Below, in pieces: positions 51,762 through 60,680 of a stretch of DNA of 64,000 bases (within the stretch, counting starts at the first letter, position 1; each line of letters begins with the position of its first letter). The DNA is taken from the IMG/VR virus record IMGVR_UViG_3300022698_000267, positions 163,575 through 227,574 of that record. One strand, written 5' to 3'. A program made the translations under genes and the position numbers. The notes beneath the pieces were generated by a model. It did not search any database, was not told the DNA's origin, and saw only the letters and a list, made by a program, of their open reading frames with translations. The stretch is from a virus.

Positions 51762-53633
51762 ATGGGTATACATGAGAGTGTGTTACAAAATATGAGTGTA
51801 GAGCAACTAAGGGAAGAAATTAAAAAACACGACAATCTTTATTGGAAAGAACAGAATCCCATTATTTCTGATCCAGATTATGACAGATTAGTCCGAAGAC
51901 TACAAGAATTAGAACCGGATGACTCTTTGGTTAGTGAGTTTAAAGAAGAGGAAGTAACTTCTTCTGGAAAAATTGAACATGAAAATCCGATGTTAAGTTT
52001 GGATAAAGTCTACACTTCGGAAGAAGTTTTGAAATGGTGTAGAAAAGTAGCCAGAACAGTTAATGAGTGTTTTCTGCTACAAATTAAGTACGATGGTTGT
52101 TCTGCAGAACTTGATAATGACATTCTTTCCACTAGAGGTGATGGTCATATTGGAGAAGATATTTCAGATAAAATTCCACACATTCGAATTTTGACAGGAC
52201 CAGATTTTATTCCAGCTATTGGATTTGAAGGCAAAATTAGGGGAGAATTGGTTTTACAAAAATCTGTTTTCTTACAATACAAAGATATTCTAAAGAGAAA
52301 AAGTGGAGAGCCTTATAAAAATTCCAGAAATGCTTGTGCAGGAATTTTAAATACCGATGATTTTGTCAGTCCTGTGAAAGAACCATTTTTAACCTTTGTT
52401 CCATTCGATAATTACACAATGTATAAGACTCTAAAGCAAATGGAGGATTTTATACTTAGTGGAGAATGGGATAAATTCGTTAAAGATTCTGAAAATCTAG
52501 ATTATCCAGCAGATGGATTGGTTATAAAACTGGAAGATCAGTCTTATTGTAAAGAATTGGGAATGACCAAACATCATAGAAAATCAGAACTTGCTTTCAA
52601 ATTTGCAAATCCGTCAGCTAAAACTGTTCTTAAAGGTGTGACTCTTAGTTGTGGTAAAGGTTGTGTTACACCAATTGGCAATGTTGAACCTGTTGAACTT
52701 GGTGGAGTTACAGTTAGCAATGTAAATCTTCACAATTGGAAAAATATCTTGGATATGGGAATCTTCATTGGTGACACTTTGATAGTGGAAAGGGCGGGAG
52801 ATGTAATCCCTTACGTTGTTGGAGTTATTCCAGCTCAACATAGAGTTGCAATAGAAATGGATTACTGTCCAGTTTGTCATGGACCATTGACATATGAAGA
52901 ACCTGTAAAAGTTTGTAAAAATCCTGAATGTGGTGGATCTAATCTTAGAAAATTGTCTGATTCCGTTGTACGAATCGGGATTGAAAGATTAGGTCGACCC
53001 ACCCTTAAAGATATGATGAAAATTATAGGTGTTGTAAATTTGATCGATATCTTCCATCTTACAGAAGACGATTTATTAAGACTTCCTAGATTTGGAAAAA
53101 GGAAGGCACAGAATCTACTTGAAGAAATAGACAAAGTTAAAAAGAATGGAGTGTACGAATGGCAGATTCTTTCAGCCATGAATATTCCTGGAATTGGCAG
53201 TACACTAAGTGAAAAAATACTGGAAGTTTATAATCTCAGAGATCTTATCTTTTTGTGTAGAACAGAACCTGCAATTTCCGAATTAACTTCTTTAGATGGA
53301 ATAGAGGTTGAAAGAGCCAGTATTTTAGTAGATGGTGTTTTGGATAATAAAGGATACCTTTTGAAATTGCTTTCTATTCTTCCTATTAAAGAACCGAAGA
53401 AGAAAGATTCGAAAGTTGTAAAGATTTGTTTCAGTGGTAAATTTCCTGATAAAAAGAAAGTATACTACCAGATGTTGGAAGGTAAAAATTTCGAGATTAT
53501 GGAAAAAGTTGATAAAACCTTGGATATTCTAGTTGTAGCAGATTCAACAAAAAATAGTGGTAAGCAGCAAAAAGCTGAAAAATTAGGAATTAAGGTCTTA
53601 GAACTAGACTCCCTACTAACTTCAATTAAGTAG
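51762..53633 (+). CDS. ligA: NAD+-dependent DNA ligase
   Basis: 623 residues from the ATG at 51762 (TGGAGG). Ia domain YWKEQNPIISDPDYDRL, nucleotidyltransferase KYDGCSAELD (K109 adenylated), OB fold with LIVERAGDVIPYVVG, zinc finger CPVC...CKNPEC, helix-hairpin-helix repeats and a C-terminal BRCT (VVKICFSGKFPDKKK). All LigA domains are present. It seals nicks and uses NAD+, tying replication to NAD+ supply. Confidence 0.95.
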   Translation: MGIHESVLQNMSVEQLREEIKKHDNLYWKEQNPIISDPDYDRLVRRLQELEPDDSLVSEFKEEEVTSSGKIEHENPMLSLDKVYTSEEVLKWCRKVARTVNECFLLQIKYDGCSAELDNDILSTRGDGHIGEDISDKIPHIRILTGPDFIPAIGFEGKIRGELVLQKSVFLQYKDILKRKSGEPYKNSRNACAGILNTDDFVSPVKEPFLTFVPFDNYTMYKTLKQMEDFILSGEWDKFVKDSENLDYPADGLVIKLEDQSYCKELGMTKHHRKSELAFKFANPSAKTVLKGVTLSCGKGCVTPIGNVEPVELGGVTVSNVNLHNWKNILDMGIFIGDTLIVERAGDVIPYVVGVIPAQHRVAIEMDYCPVCHGPLTYEEPVKVCKNPECGGSNLRKLSDSVVRIGIERLGRPTLKDMMKIIGVVNLIDIFHLTEDDLLRLPRFGKRKAQNLLEEIDKVKKNGVYEWQILSAMNIPGIGSTLSEKILEVYNLRDLIFLCRTEPAISELTSLDGIEVERASILVDGVLDNKGYLLKLLSILPIKEPKKKDSKVVKICFSGKFPDKKKVYYQMLEGKNFEIMEKVDKTLDILVVADSTKNSGKQQKAEKLGIKVLELDSLLTSIK

Positions 53634-53651
53634 ACAAGGAGGTGTTTTTAC

Positions 53652-53987
53652 GTGATTAATTTAGATAAAAATGATGATATCGATATTAAGGTTTCGATTA
53701 TTGGTTTACCACAGAGTGGGAAGTCCACAATAATTTATCTGCTAACAAGAGCATTACAGGATATTGGGATGAAAGTGACTGCTTATGATTCAGAACCATT
53801 AAAAAATCATGATTCCAATATTCATTTGAAATGTGAAGCTCTAAGAGGAAAAAAGATTTCTATTCATACCATAGCTTTGAAAAGCAAGGATTTTAGTAGC
53901 ATGGCACCGGAAATGCAAGGTGTAGAGGCTCTTCGTGAAAGAGTTCGAGATTCTAAACGTAGAAGGGGTCCAACTGATACTTTTTAA
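53652..53987 (+). CDS. Small P-loop protein
   Basis: 111 residues, GTG start with AGGAGG 7-8 bases upstream. Walker A IIGLPQSGKST and little else of an NTPase core; the C-terminus is basic (RDSKRRRGPTDTF). It is similar in plan to the 83-residue protein at 55029 (P-loop, CEAL/CEAI motif after Walker A). Function unknown. Confidence 0.5.
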   Translation: MINLDKNDDIDIKVSIIGLPQSGKSTIIYLLTRALQDIGMKVTAYDSEPLKNHDSNIHLKCEALRGKKISIHTIALKSKDFSSMAPEMQGVEALRERVRDSKRRRGPTDTF

Positions 53988-54028
53988 AAAGAACAGGTTA
54001 CTTTAACTATTGATTCTGGGGGGACAAA

Positions 54029-54982
54029 TTGGGAAAAAACAATGGTAGAATTCTAAAAATTATTGATGGTTCAGCTAATACTCCTTTGGTTGATGACATC
54101 TGTTTCAATTCTAATTTAATTGGTTCGGAAGTCAAAGATGTTGTTAGTACATTTTCCGATAAAGAAACTCAAATAGAAATCGAAGAAAATATGCGAGGTT
54201 GTGATGTATTTGTGATTCAACCTACTTCTTCACCAGCCAATGAACATTTGATGCAATTATATTTCATACTAGATGCTTTAAAAAGAAGTAATTGTTGGCG
54301 GGTTACGGCAGTTATTCCTTACTATGGTTATGGAAGACAGGATAAAAAGTTGAAGCCCAGAGTTCCAATCTCTGCCAAATCTGTAGCCAGTTTAATTGAG
54401 TTTGGTGGAGTTAATAGAGTCCTCACTATGGATCTTCATGCTAATCAAATTCAAGGATTTTTTAATTGTCCAGTTGACAATTTATTTGCATCTTCCATAT
54501 TTTTGCCTTATATGCGTAAGCATGTAGACCCAAATTCTGTGATAGTATCACCAGATGAAGGTGGAATTGCCAGGGCGGTTCATTACTCTAAAGCTTTAGG
54601 ACTTCCTGCAGCAATGATTCATAAATCAAGACTCATAGCAAATGAAGTTGACAAGATGATACTATTAGGTTCTGTAAGAAATATGCACGCAATCATTATC
54701 GATGATATGTGTGATACAGCAACCACACTTTGTAAAGGTGCTGCTATTTTAAAAGATGCTGGAGCATTAAGTGTGGAAGCTTTTGTAACACATGGTGTAT
54801 TTTCCGGTAAGGCTTACGAAAAAATAGCAGATTCTGCCTTCGAGGTTGTTAATGTGACAGATTCAATAAAACAGTCGACTATTTACACAGAAAAAATCAA
54901 TGTCATCTCTTGTGCAGACCTTTTTGCAAAAGCAATTTTGAATATTCATGATGAAACTTCAGTTAGTTGTCTCTTCGAGTAA
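54029..54982 (+). CDS. prs: Ribose-phosphate pyrophosphokinase (PRPP synthetase)
   Basis: 317 residues, TTG start at 54029 with GGGGGG 7 bases upstream. FSDKETQIEIEENMRG, VIPYYGYGRQDKK (ATP/metal loop), VLTMDLHANQIQGFF and the PRPP loop IIIDDMCDTATTL are all in place, with SPDEGG. It makes PRPP from ribose-5-phosphate and ATP, the substrate of nicotinate phosphoribosyltransferase at 61940 and of purine synthesis. Confidence 0.93.
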   Translation: MGKNNGRILKIIDGSANTPLVDDICFNSNLIGSEVKDVVSTFSDKETQIEIEENMRGCDVFVIQPTSSPANEHLMQLYFILDALKRSNCWRVTAVIPYYGYGRQDKKLKPRVPISAKSVASLIEFGGVNRVLTMDLHANQIQGFFNCPVDNLFASSIFLPYMRKHVDPNSVIVSPDEGGIARAVHYSKALGLPAAMIHKSRLIANEVDKMILLGSVRNMHAIIIDDMCDTATTLCKGAAILKDAGALSVEAFVTHGVFSGKAYEKIADSAFEVVNVTDSIKQSTIYTEKINVISCADLFAKAILNIHDETSVSCLFE

Positions 54983-54988
54983 CAAAAA

Positions 54989-55003
54989 ATACTAAAATTT
55001 ATA
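54989..55003 (+). promoter_or_regulatory. ATACTAAAATTTATA promoter-like motif
   Basis: Preceded by an A-run and 26 bases upstream of the ATG at 55029. One of the two fullest matches to the consensus. Confidence 0.5.
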
Positions 55004-55028
55004 GAAATTAATTTCAATGGAGGGTAGC

Positions 55029-55280
55029 ATGGGGAAAAAGGAGTTACAAATACTGATAATTGGAGAAGCTGGTAGAGGTAAATCTACAATGGCTAGAATT
55101 ATTCAACATGCTTTACAAGATCGTGAGTTTGATGATGTAACTATTAAAGATGAAATTGTAGAAGGTGTTCCAGATTCTTTCAATGAGGACGTCAGTATGA
55201 ATCTTCGTTGTGAGGCTATAAAGGATCTTTCAGTACTCATTAAAACCAAACAGTCGGTGAAAGGAGGATTCAATGTTTAG
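55029..55280 (+). CDS. Small P-loop protein (paralogue of 53652)
   Basis: 83 residues from the ATG at 55029 (GGAGGG site). Walker A IIGEAGRGKSTMARIIQHAL, then MNLRCEAIKDLSVLI, mirroring the 53652 protein. Only the P-loop half-domain is present, too short for a normal NTPase, so they may act as adaptors or dimerise to complete a site. Confidence 0.5.
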   Translation: MGKKELQILIIGEAGRGKSTMARIIQHALQDREFDDVTIKDEIVEGVPDSFNEDVSMNLRCEAIKDLSVLIKTKQSVKGGFNV

Positions 55281-55944
55281 AAAATTTGTTACAAGCAATA
55301 CATTTATAGCTATAGTTTTAACTGTTATAGCTATGGGAGTCTTTGCAGTAATGGATTTTTTCCCACGATTGAGTGCTTCAGTTTCTGAGAATTCTATTGA
55401 GAGACCTGACATGCTCTCAGAGGTTTTTTTTGAATCAGAGGTTCCATTTAGGCAAATTGGACCTCTTAGACAACCAGAAACGGATGATCAGAAAATAATA
55501 CGTTTTTCCTCTATTATAGAAAAAAGGCAGCCTCGTTTGGATCCAGCTATAGCAGAACAGATTGCTAAGTGTACATTGATATCTTCCAAACGTTATGGAT
55601 TCCCTCCGGAAATGATTCTTGCTTTGATGAAAAGGGAATCTACATTTATTCCAACTTTAGTTTCTAGTGCAGGTTGTAAAGGTTTGATGCAAGTGTACCC
55701 TGAAAAGCATCTGAAGAAATTAAAAAGAAGAGGGATTTCTAAAGATTCACCAAAGATTTTTTACATCGCTCCAAATATTGATATTGGATGCGAAATTCTT
55801 AGGGAGTATTATGATTCTGCAAAAGGGAATGTTAAACAAGCCCTAAAACAGTATGTTGGTGGGAAACATGATACGTATCTAACCGATGTCACTGTGGAAT
55901 TTACTTCCTTAATGTTGGAAAAGTTTGATTCTTCCAACATGTAA
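55273..55944 (+). CDS. Membrane-anchored SLT-type lytic transglycosylase
   Basis: 223 residues overlapping the previous gene by 8 bases. Residues ~10-27 form one transmembrane helix (TFIAIVLTVIAMGVFAVM). The SLT goose-type core has ALMKRESTFIPT (catalytic Glu in KRES) and SAGCKGLMQVYP. It would cleave peptidoglycan at the membrane, for lysis or injection. No holin or spanin gene is visible beside it. Confidence 0.8.
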   Translation: MFRKFVTSNTFIAIVLTVIAMGVFAVMDFFPRLSASVSENSIERPDMLSEVFFESEVPFRQIGPLRQPETDDQKIIRFSSIIEKRQPRLDPAIAEQIAKCTLISSKRYGFPPEMILALMKRESTFIPTLVSSAGCKGLMQVYPEKHLKKLKRRGISKDSPKIFYIAPNIDIGCEILREYYDSAKGNVKQALKQYVGGKHDTYLTDVTVEFTSLMLEKFDSSNM

Positions 55945-55956
55945 TAGGAGAAAATC

Positions 55957-56274
55957 ATGAATACCGATCGTATGACAAAAGATGAGAAGTCAATTCTTCT
56001 ATATCTAGAATCCTGTGCAACCGATGATATTGGTAGAATAGATTCTAGAAAGATTAATGATATCGATCTGGAAATAATGAAAAAATGGAATAAAAGTGGT
56101 TTTATTTCATTTGGAAGATTAAGATCTGCCGATATTAAATCTGGGAGTTTCAAAGCCACATGGGTTAAACTGTCTGATGAAGCTTGGGAAACTGCTTTCA
56201 AATTGCGAAAGGAAAGAGCTTTAAGGATGGAGAAGAATTACCCTTATGAAAGGAAAGAGATAGGTGTTCTATAA
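55957..56274 (+). CDS. Hypothetical winged-helix-like protein
   Basis: 105 residues, GGAG site. Helical with a basic centre (KKWNKSGFISFGRLRSADI) that could form a winged helix and a long charged C-terminal helix. It overlaps the HD gene by 11 bases. Not recognised with certainty. Confidence 0.4.
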   Translation: MNTDRMTKDEKSILLYLESCATDDIGRIDSRKINDIDLEIMKKWNKSGFISFGRLRSADIKSGSFKATWVKLSDEAWETAFKLRKERALRMEKNYPYERKEIGVL

Positions 56275-56746
56275 CACACCAGAAAAATTGGAACCTCTAC
56301 TTTGGGCTGTGGAACAGACATGGGAAATAACTCAAAGAGAGGATTATCATCCCGAAATTTATGTGCATCTGCACCTTCTACAATGTTTCTATATAGCTGT
56401 TAAGGAAACCAGAGACATAGATATTATAGTTGCTGCCCTAGTTCATGATGTTGGAAAAGTTGGTGGTAGCCATGGACATGAAAAACGTTCTGTTGATATG
56501 CTGGAATGTCACTGTTCTGAGAAGACCCTTTGGTTAATCGAACAACATATTAAAATTTGGTCTCTTTTAACAGGACAAATGAAGAAAAGGTCAAAGGTTC
56601 AGAATCTAATGTCACATCCATGGTTTCTAGATTTAATACTTCTGGCTAGAATTGATAAGATGGGAAGGAATTTGGGCAGGACAGTTTACTATGATAAAGA
56701 AGAGATTATCAACACCATCCTAGAAGCAAAAATCCATAATTCTTAG
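56264..56746 (+). CDS. HD-domain phosphohydrolase
   Basis: 160 residues, GTG start overlapping the previous gene. HLHLLQCFYIA, IVAALVHDVGKVGGSHGHE (HD motif) and LIEQHIKIWS give the HD ligand set. Smaller than the HD protein at 9010 and of a different subfamily. Substrate unknown; likely a nucleotide or cyclic-nucleotide phosphoester. Confidence 0.65.
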   Translation: MFYNTPEKLEPLLWAVEQTWEITQREDYHPEIYVHLHLLQCFYIAVKETRDIDIIVAALVHDVGKVGGSHGHEKRSVDMLECHCSEKTLWLIEQHIKIWSLLTGQMKKRSKVQNLMSHPWFLDLILLARIDKMGRNLGRTVYYDKEEIINTILEAKIHNS

Positions 56747-56781
56747 TGAATTCAAAAAATATTTGAATTAAATTCAAAAAA

Positions 56782-56790
56782 ATACTATAT
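56782..56790 (+). promoter_or_regulatory. ATACTATAT promoter-like motif upstream of rtcB
   Basis: A-run followed by ATACTATAT, 27 bases before the rtcB ATG at 56817. Confidence 0.5.
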
Positions 56791-56816
56791 TTCTATAAAA
56801 TAAATGGAGAATAAGA

Positions 56817-58001
56817 ATGTTAACTTATCGAGATAAACCAAAAGACTATAAAATATTTGGAATTCCAGGTGTGGATTTTGAGTACGAAGCTCTTGAACAG
56901 ATGAATAAAGTTATGTCCATTCCTGTTAGCTTAGAAGGGGCTGTAATGCCTGACGCTCACGTTGGATATGGTATGCCTATTGGTGGAGTAGCTGCTTTAA
57001 AGGATGCAGTAAGTCCCAATTTCGTGGGATATGATATAGCTTGTCGAATGACTCTTACTATTTTGGATATTGACATTCCAGAACTTTTAAAGAATCGAGA
57101 ACTTATAGCTGGACATATGTTAGCTTCTTCAAGTTTTGGGGTAGGATCTATTTCTAATCGAAGAACAGATCATCCAGTTATGTATTCTCCTCTATGGAAA
57201 GAGCTTTCACATCTTAAAGAGTTGCAGTCTTTGGCTGAGGAACAATTGGGAACCAGTGGATCTGGAAATCATTTCTTCAATGCTATGATAGGTCAGGTAG
57301 TAAATGAAGCAGATTGGTTACCTTTGAATGTTGGTGACAAATTTGTTGCTATTATGACACATTCTGGAAGTCGTGGAGTTGGTCATAAATTAGCTACTCA
57401 TTATATTAAATTAGCAAAACAAGAAACTAAGGCTATTGCCAAAGGAATTCCAAGAGATTATGAGTGGTTAGATATCAGAAAAGATTCTGGTCGTGAATAT
57501 TTGAAAGTAATGTCTTTAATGGGTGAATACGCGGAAGCAAATCATCAGATTATTCACGATTCTTTTCTGAAAAAGTCAGGATTAAAACAGATTGTTCGTT
57601 ATCAAAATCATCATAATTTTGCTTGGGAAGGACCTAATGGAATAGTTATACATCGTAAGGGTGCAACCCCTGCTCAATTAGGACAGATTGGAATAATTCC
57701 AGGTTCAAGTGGAACAGCTTCTTATCTTGTTGAAGGAAGAGGAGAGGTCACTGGTTTATGTTCCTCAAGTCATGGTGCTGGTAGAAAGTTCAGTAGGAAT
57801 GAAGCAAAGGCAAAGTATAAAAAGCATATTGTCGATGCTCATATGAAAGATTACGATATTCTTGGTATTGGGATAAACAAAGATGAAACTTTGATGGCTT
57901 ATAAGGATATTGAGCACGTTATGGATTTACAAAAAGATCTTGTTTCTCCAGTAGCAAGAATGCTTCCAAAGGTTGTCATCATGGCTGGAAAAAGAAATTA
58001 G
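56817..58001 (+). CDS. rtcB: RNA-splicing ligase RtcB
   Basis: 394 residues, close to E. coli RtcB (408). Metal and active-site motifs are present: PDAHVGYGMPIGG, GYDIACRM (metal Asp and Cys), GSGNHF, THSGSRGVGHKLA, and HRKGATPAQ with the guanylated His (H279). RtcB joins RNA 2',3'-cyclic phosphate or 3'-phosphate ends to 5'-OH ends using GTP and Mn2+, repairing tRNAs or rRNA cut by nucleases. It has its own promoter-like motif. A GGQ release-factor-like gene is 3.4 kb downstream. Confidence 0.95.
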   Translation: MLTYRDKPKDYKIFGIPGVDFEYEALEQMNKVMSIPVSLEGAVMPDAHVGYGMPIGGVAALKDAVSPNFVGYDIACRMTLTILDIDIPELLKNRELIAGHMLASSSFGVGSISNRRTDHPVMYSPLWKELSHLKELQSLAEEQLGTSGSGNHFFNAMIGQVVNEADWLPLNVGDKFVAIMTHSGSRGVGHKLATHYIKLAKQETKAIAKGIPRDYEWLDIRKDSGREYLKVMSLMGEYAEANHQIIHDSFLKKSGLKQIVRYQNHHNFAWEGPNGIVIHRKGATPAQLGQIGIIPGSSGTASYLVEGRGEVTGLCSSSHGAGRKFSRNEAKAKYKKHIVDAHMKDYDILGIGINKDETLMAYKDIEHVMDLQKDLVSPVARMLPKVVIMAGKRN

Positions 58002-58039
58002 ATTTTTTTTCAATAATTACCCGATTAAGTAAGTGAAAA

Positions 58040-58051
58040 ATACTATATATA
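58040..58051 (+). promoter_or_regulatory. ATACTATATATA promoter-like motif
   Basis: In the AT-rich gap after rtcB, 52 bases before the ATG at 58103. Confidence 0.5.
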
Positions 58052-58102
58052 GAATATAGATTTTTTATTTACTATTTTAAATGTAAACGAAAGGAGAGAA
58101 TC

Positions 58103-58486
58103 ATGGAAGAAAAAGACAAAAATGGAGCAGTAGCAACCAGCAATCCCTCAGCAGTAGTGGAGGTTCCCGGTGCCTTTATGTATTCCTTGAAAAGGAACAA
58201 CAAGCAGATTCGGGATGACAGGGCCATGGCCATCGCTGAGGACACTCAGCTTATCTACAAGCGGACCATGGAAGACCTGGAAGTCGCATTGAAGAGAATG
58301 CGACGGGAACAGGAAAATATGCTGGATTTGTCACCCACCGACGCCCGGAGCCTGGTTTTGGCAAGCGATTTCGATTCCAAGGAATACGTCAACAAAGACG
58401 TGGAATTGGGAGTAAAAATCCGCAATACCGAAATCAAATTGGAAATTGCCAAGGCCCGATATGAATACCTGTTCGGCGAAGTGTAA
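58103..58486 (+). CDS. Hypothetical coiled-coil protein in a GC-richer patch
   Basis: 127 residues, AAAGGAGAG site. Predicted coiled coil (RTMEDLEVALKRMRREQEN) with an unstructured N-terminus. Its codons are clearly more GC-rich than its neighbours (many GCC, CCC, GAC, CTG), suggesting recent transfer or strong expression selection. Not recognised. Confidence 0.5.
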   Translation: MEEKDKNGAVATSNPSAVVEVPGAFMYSLKRNNKQIRDDRAMAIAEDTQLIYKRTMEDLEVALKRMRREQENMLDLSPTDARSLVLASDFDSKEYVNKDVELGVKIRNTEIKLEIAKARYEYLFGEV

Positions 58487-58490
58487 ACCA

Positions 58491-58634
58491 ATGAAACCTT
58501 TTCGCAACATTCTCATAAAGTTCAAAGAGTTTGTTGCGAAAAAGTGGTTTCAATTTCGTTGTCCACATCAACATTTGCATGTATGGCCTCATATGTATGT
58601 ATGTGATCGGTGTGGAAAAACTTTTAAAGATTAA
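58491..58634 (+). CDS. Zinc-finger microprotein
   Basis: 47 residues from the ATG at 58491. A basic amphipathic N-terminus, then CPHQHLHVW...CDRCGK, a C/H-rich zinc knuckle. Base composition returns to the AT-rich norm. It precedes the VWA protein by 14 bases. Confidence 0.4.
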   Translation: MKPFRNILIKFKEFVAKKWFQFRCPHQHLHVWPHMYVCDRCGKTFKD

Positions 58635-58648
58635 AAAGGAGGATTAAA

Positions 58649-59518
58649 ATGGGTGGTGGAACATATTCATCAACAGCCAGAGCTACCAGGGCATTTCATT
58701 CTGGATATCATACGAAGTCGGCCCAAGAAATTTTTACCCAAAGAAACATCAACAATGCCATGAGCCCCTATGGTCTTGGGATTCGGGAATCCAGGGATTC
58801 AGAAGAGCATCCAAAATCATATCCGATTATACTAGGTCTTGACGTAACTGGATCGATGGGAAGCGTTCCTCATTTTCTGGTAAAGGAAGGTCTTCCGAAA
58901 ATCATGGATGGTATTATTGAAGCCGGAATTCCTGATCCTCAGGTTTTGTTTTTGGGGATTGGTGATCATCAAGTCGATGATGCTCCAATTCAAGTCGGCC
59001 AATTTGAAAGTTCGGATGAACTTCTGGATAAATGGTTGACCGATATTTATTTGGAAGGTGGGGGTGGTGCAAATGCCGGTGAAAGTTACTTTTTGGCCTG
59101 GTACGTTGCAGCCAAACACACTGAAACGGACAGTTTTATAAAACGTCAACAGAAGGGCATCCTTTTCACAATCGGTGATGAGCCAGATCTGCGTACTTTT
59201 TCTGGAAAGTCTGCAAAAAATATATTTGGTGCTGGTGAATATGCCAAAGAGTATTCGGACTTTGCATTGTTGGAAGAAGCAATGTTGACTTACAATGTAT
59301 TCCATATCAATATCAATGAAACCAGTTCCGGTTCCAGAAGAATGGTCCAAGATGGATGGAAACAAATTCTGGCAGACAACGCTTTATTTGCGAATCGGAG
59401 GGAAGATGTTGTTGGAATCATTACCGATAAGATTGTCGAAATTTACAAGGCCACAGAAACGGCGCCGACCATTGTACCGGAAGAGTACGTCGAAACATCA
59501 GTAGAGGAAATGCTGTGA
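58649..59518 (+). CDS. von Willebrand factor A (VWA) domain protein
   Basis: 289 residues, AAAGGAGG site. Gly-rich start, then LGLDVTGSMGSVPHF, a D-x-T-x-S MIDAS metal site, GGGGANAGESYFLAWY and FTIGDEPDLRTF (the third MIDAS element). VWA domains bind protein partners through a divalent metal. It overlaps the following PurA-like gene by 4 bases. A structural or chaperone-adaptor role is possible; partner unknown. Confidence 0.75.
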   Translation: MGGGTYSSTARATRAFHSGYHTKSAQEIFTQRNINNAMSPYGLGIRESRDSEEHPKSYPIILGLDVTGSMGSVPHFLVKEGLPKIMDGIIEAGIPDPQVLFLGIGDHQVDDAPIQVGQFESSDELLDKWLTDIYLEGGGGANAGESYFLAWYVAAKHTETDSFIKRQQKGILFTIGDEPDLRTFSGKSAKNIFGAGEYAKEYSDFALLEEAMLTYNVFHININETSSGSRRMVQDGWKQILADNALFANRREDVVGIITDKIVEIYKATETAPTIVPEEYVETSVEEML

Positions 59519-60666
59519 TATCAAAAGCCGTTATTGATTGCGGATTTGGAGATGCTGGCAAAGGAAAAGTTGTAAGTTACCTTTGTCAGCATTTCAGTAA
59601 TCCTTTGGTAATTCGTTTTTCTGGTGGACAGCAGGCTGCTCATCATGTCGTGCTGCCTGACGGTCCAGACCACGTTTTTTCCAATTTTGGTAGTGGTACC
59701 CTCCAGGGAGTTCCCACCTATTGGGCTAAATATTGTACAGTGGATCCAGTAGGAATTTTAAATGAATTAGACGTTCTGAAAGAAAAAGGCATTGAACCGA
59801 AATTATACATTGATAGTCTTTGTCCTGTGACAACTCCGTTTGAGAAGTATTTGAATGTTGTTCAAAATCGGAGAAACGAACATGGCAGTTGTCAAGTCGG
59901 TGTTGGACCAACTTATCAACGAGAAGAGGACTTTTTTCATTTGCAGTTCAGGGATCTTTTCAATCCTACTGTTCTCAAAATCAAATTGGATATGTTTCAG
60001 AAACATTACTATCCAATGTCCAGATATGCCCATTCTACATTACAGGCTGATGATTTTAAAAAAGCTGAAATTGAATTTTTCAGTTGTGTAGAAGAGTTGG
60101 TAAATTGTCCTAATGTAATTCGTGTTAGTCATTTTCCAAGTGGCTATGAAGATTACATTTTTGAATCTTCTCAAGGTCTTCTTTTGGATCAACATATTGG
60201 TTTTTTTCCTCATGTATCTAGGGGTAACTTTGGAACTAAAAATATACTGAATATGGGGTTTAATAGTTTTTCAGTAACTTTGGTTACAAGGGCATATCAG
60301 ACCCGTCATGGAAATGGACCAATGACCAATGAGGACATTCCTCATAAAATAAAGGTAAATCCGTATGAAGAAAATCCCGATGACAATGCTCAAGGCAAAT
60401 TTAGGATTTCTTTACTAGATTTGGATTTACTAAAGTATTCTATATACAGTGACCCTTACATTTTGAGTTTTAGAACTGAAGTAGATTTAATAATTACCTG
60501 TTTGGACTTGATTGATGAAGATTACAGACTTACAGTAGATGGGAAAGTTTGTGAATTTAAAAATGAAAGGGATTTTGTTCAGTGTATAAAGTCTGAACTT
60601 GCGATTGACAAAGTGCGTCTCAGTAGGACACCATTTCCAGAAGTGGAGCTTTTCGACTCTTTATAA
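59515..60666 (+). CDS. Divergent adenylosuccinate synthetase (PurA-like)
   Basis: 383 residues, GTG start. The GTP loop is FGDAGKGKVV (canonical GDEGKGK), then FSGGQQAAHHVVL in place of GGHNAGHT, and QVGVGPTYQREE in place of TTGRGIGPAY. The catalytic Asp and His equivalents are kept, while several substrate-contact residues differ. PurA joins IMP and aspartate with GTP. PurZ of diaminopurine phages replaces the Asp, which is not the case here. This may be a purine enzyme with altered substrate or a base-modifying ligase; the substrate is unknown. Confidence 0.7.
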   Translation: MISKAVIDCGFGDAGKGKVVSYLCQHFSNPLVIRFSGGQQAAHHVVLPDGPDHVFSNFGSGTLQGVPTYWAKYCTVDPVGILNELDVLKEKGIEPKLYIDSLCPVTTPFEKYLNVVQNRRNEHGSCQVGVGPTYQREEDFFHLQFRDLFNPTVLKIKLDMFQKHYYPMSRYAHSTLQADDFKKAEIEFFSCVEELVNCPNVIRVSHFPSGYEDYIFESSQGLLLDQHIGFFPHVSRGNFGTKNILNMGFNSFSVTLVTRAYQTRHGNGPMTNEDIPHKIKVNPYEENPDDNAQGKFRISLLDLDLLKYSIYSDPYILSFRTEVDLIITCLDLIDEDYRLTVDGKVCEFKNERDFVQCIKSELAIDKVRLSRTPFPEVELFDSL

Positions 60667-60680
60667 GGAGGGGGTTTTTA

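Noticed and set aside
59515-60666. PurZ and a diaminopurine (Z) genome
   Set aside because: The catalytic Asp is kept, the protein lacks the PurZ signature FGSTGKG, and no DatZ or MazZ-like gene is visible; the HD protein at 9010 is a different type.
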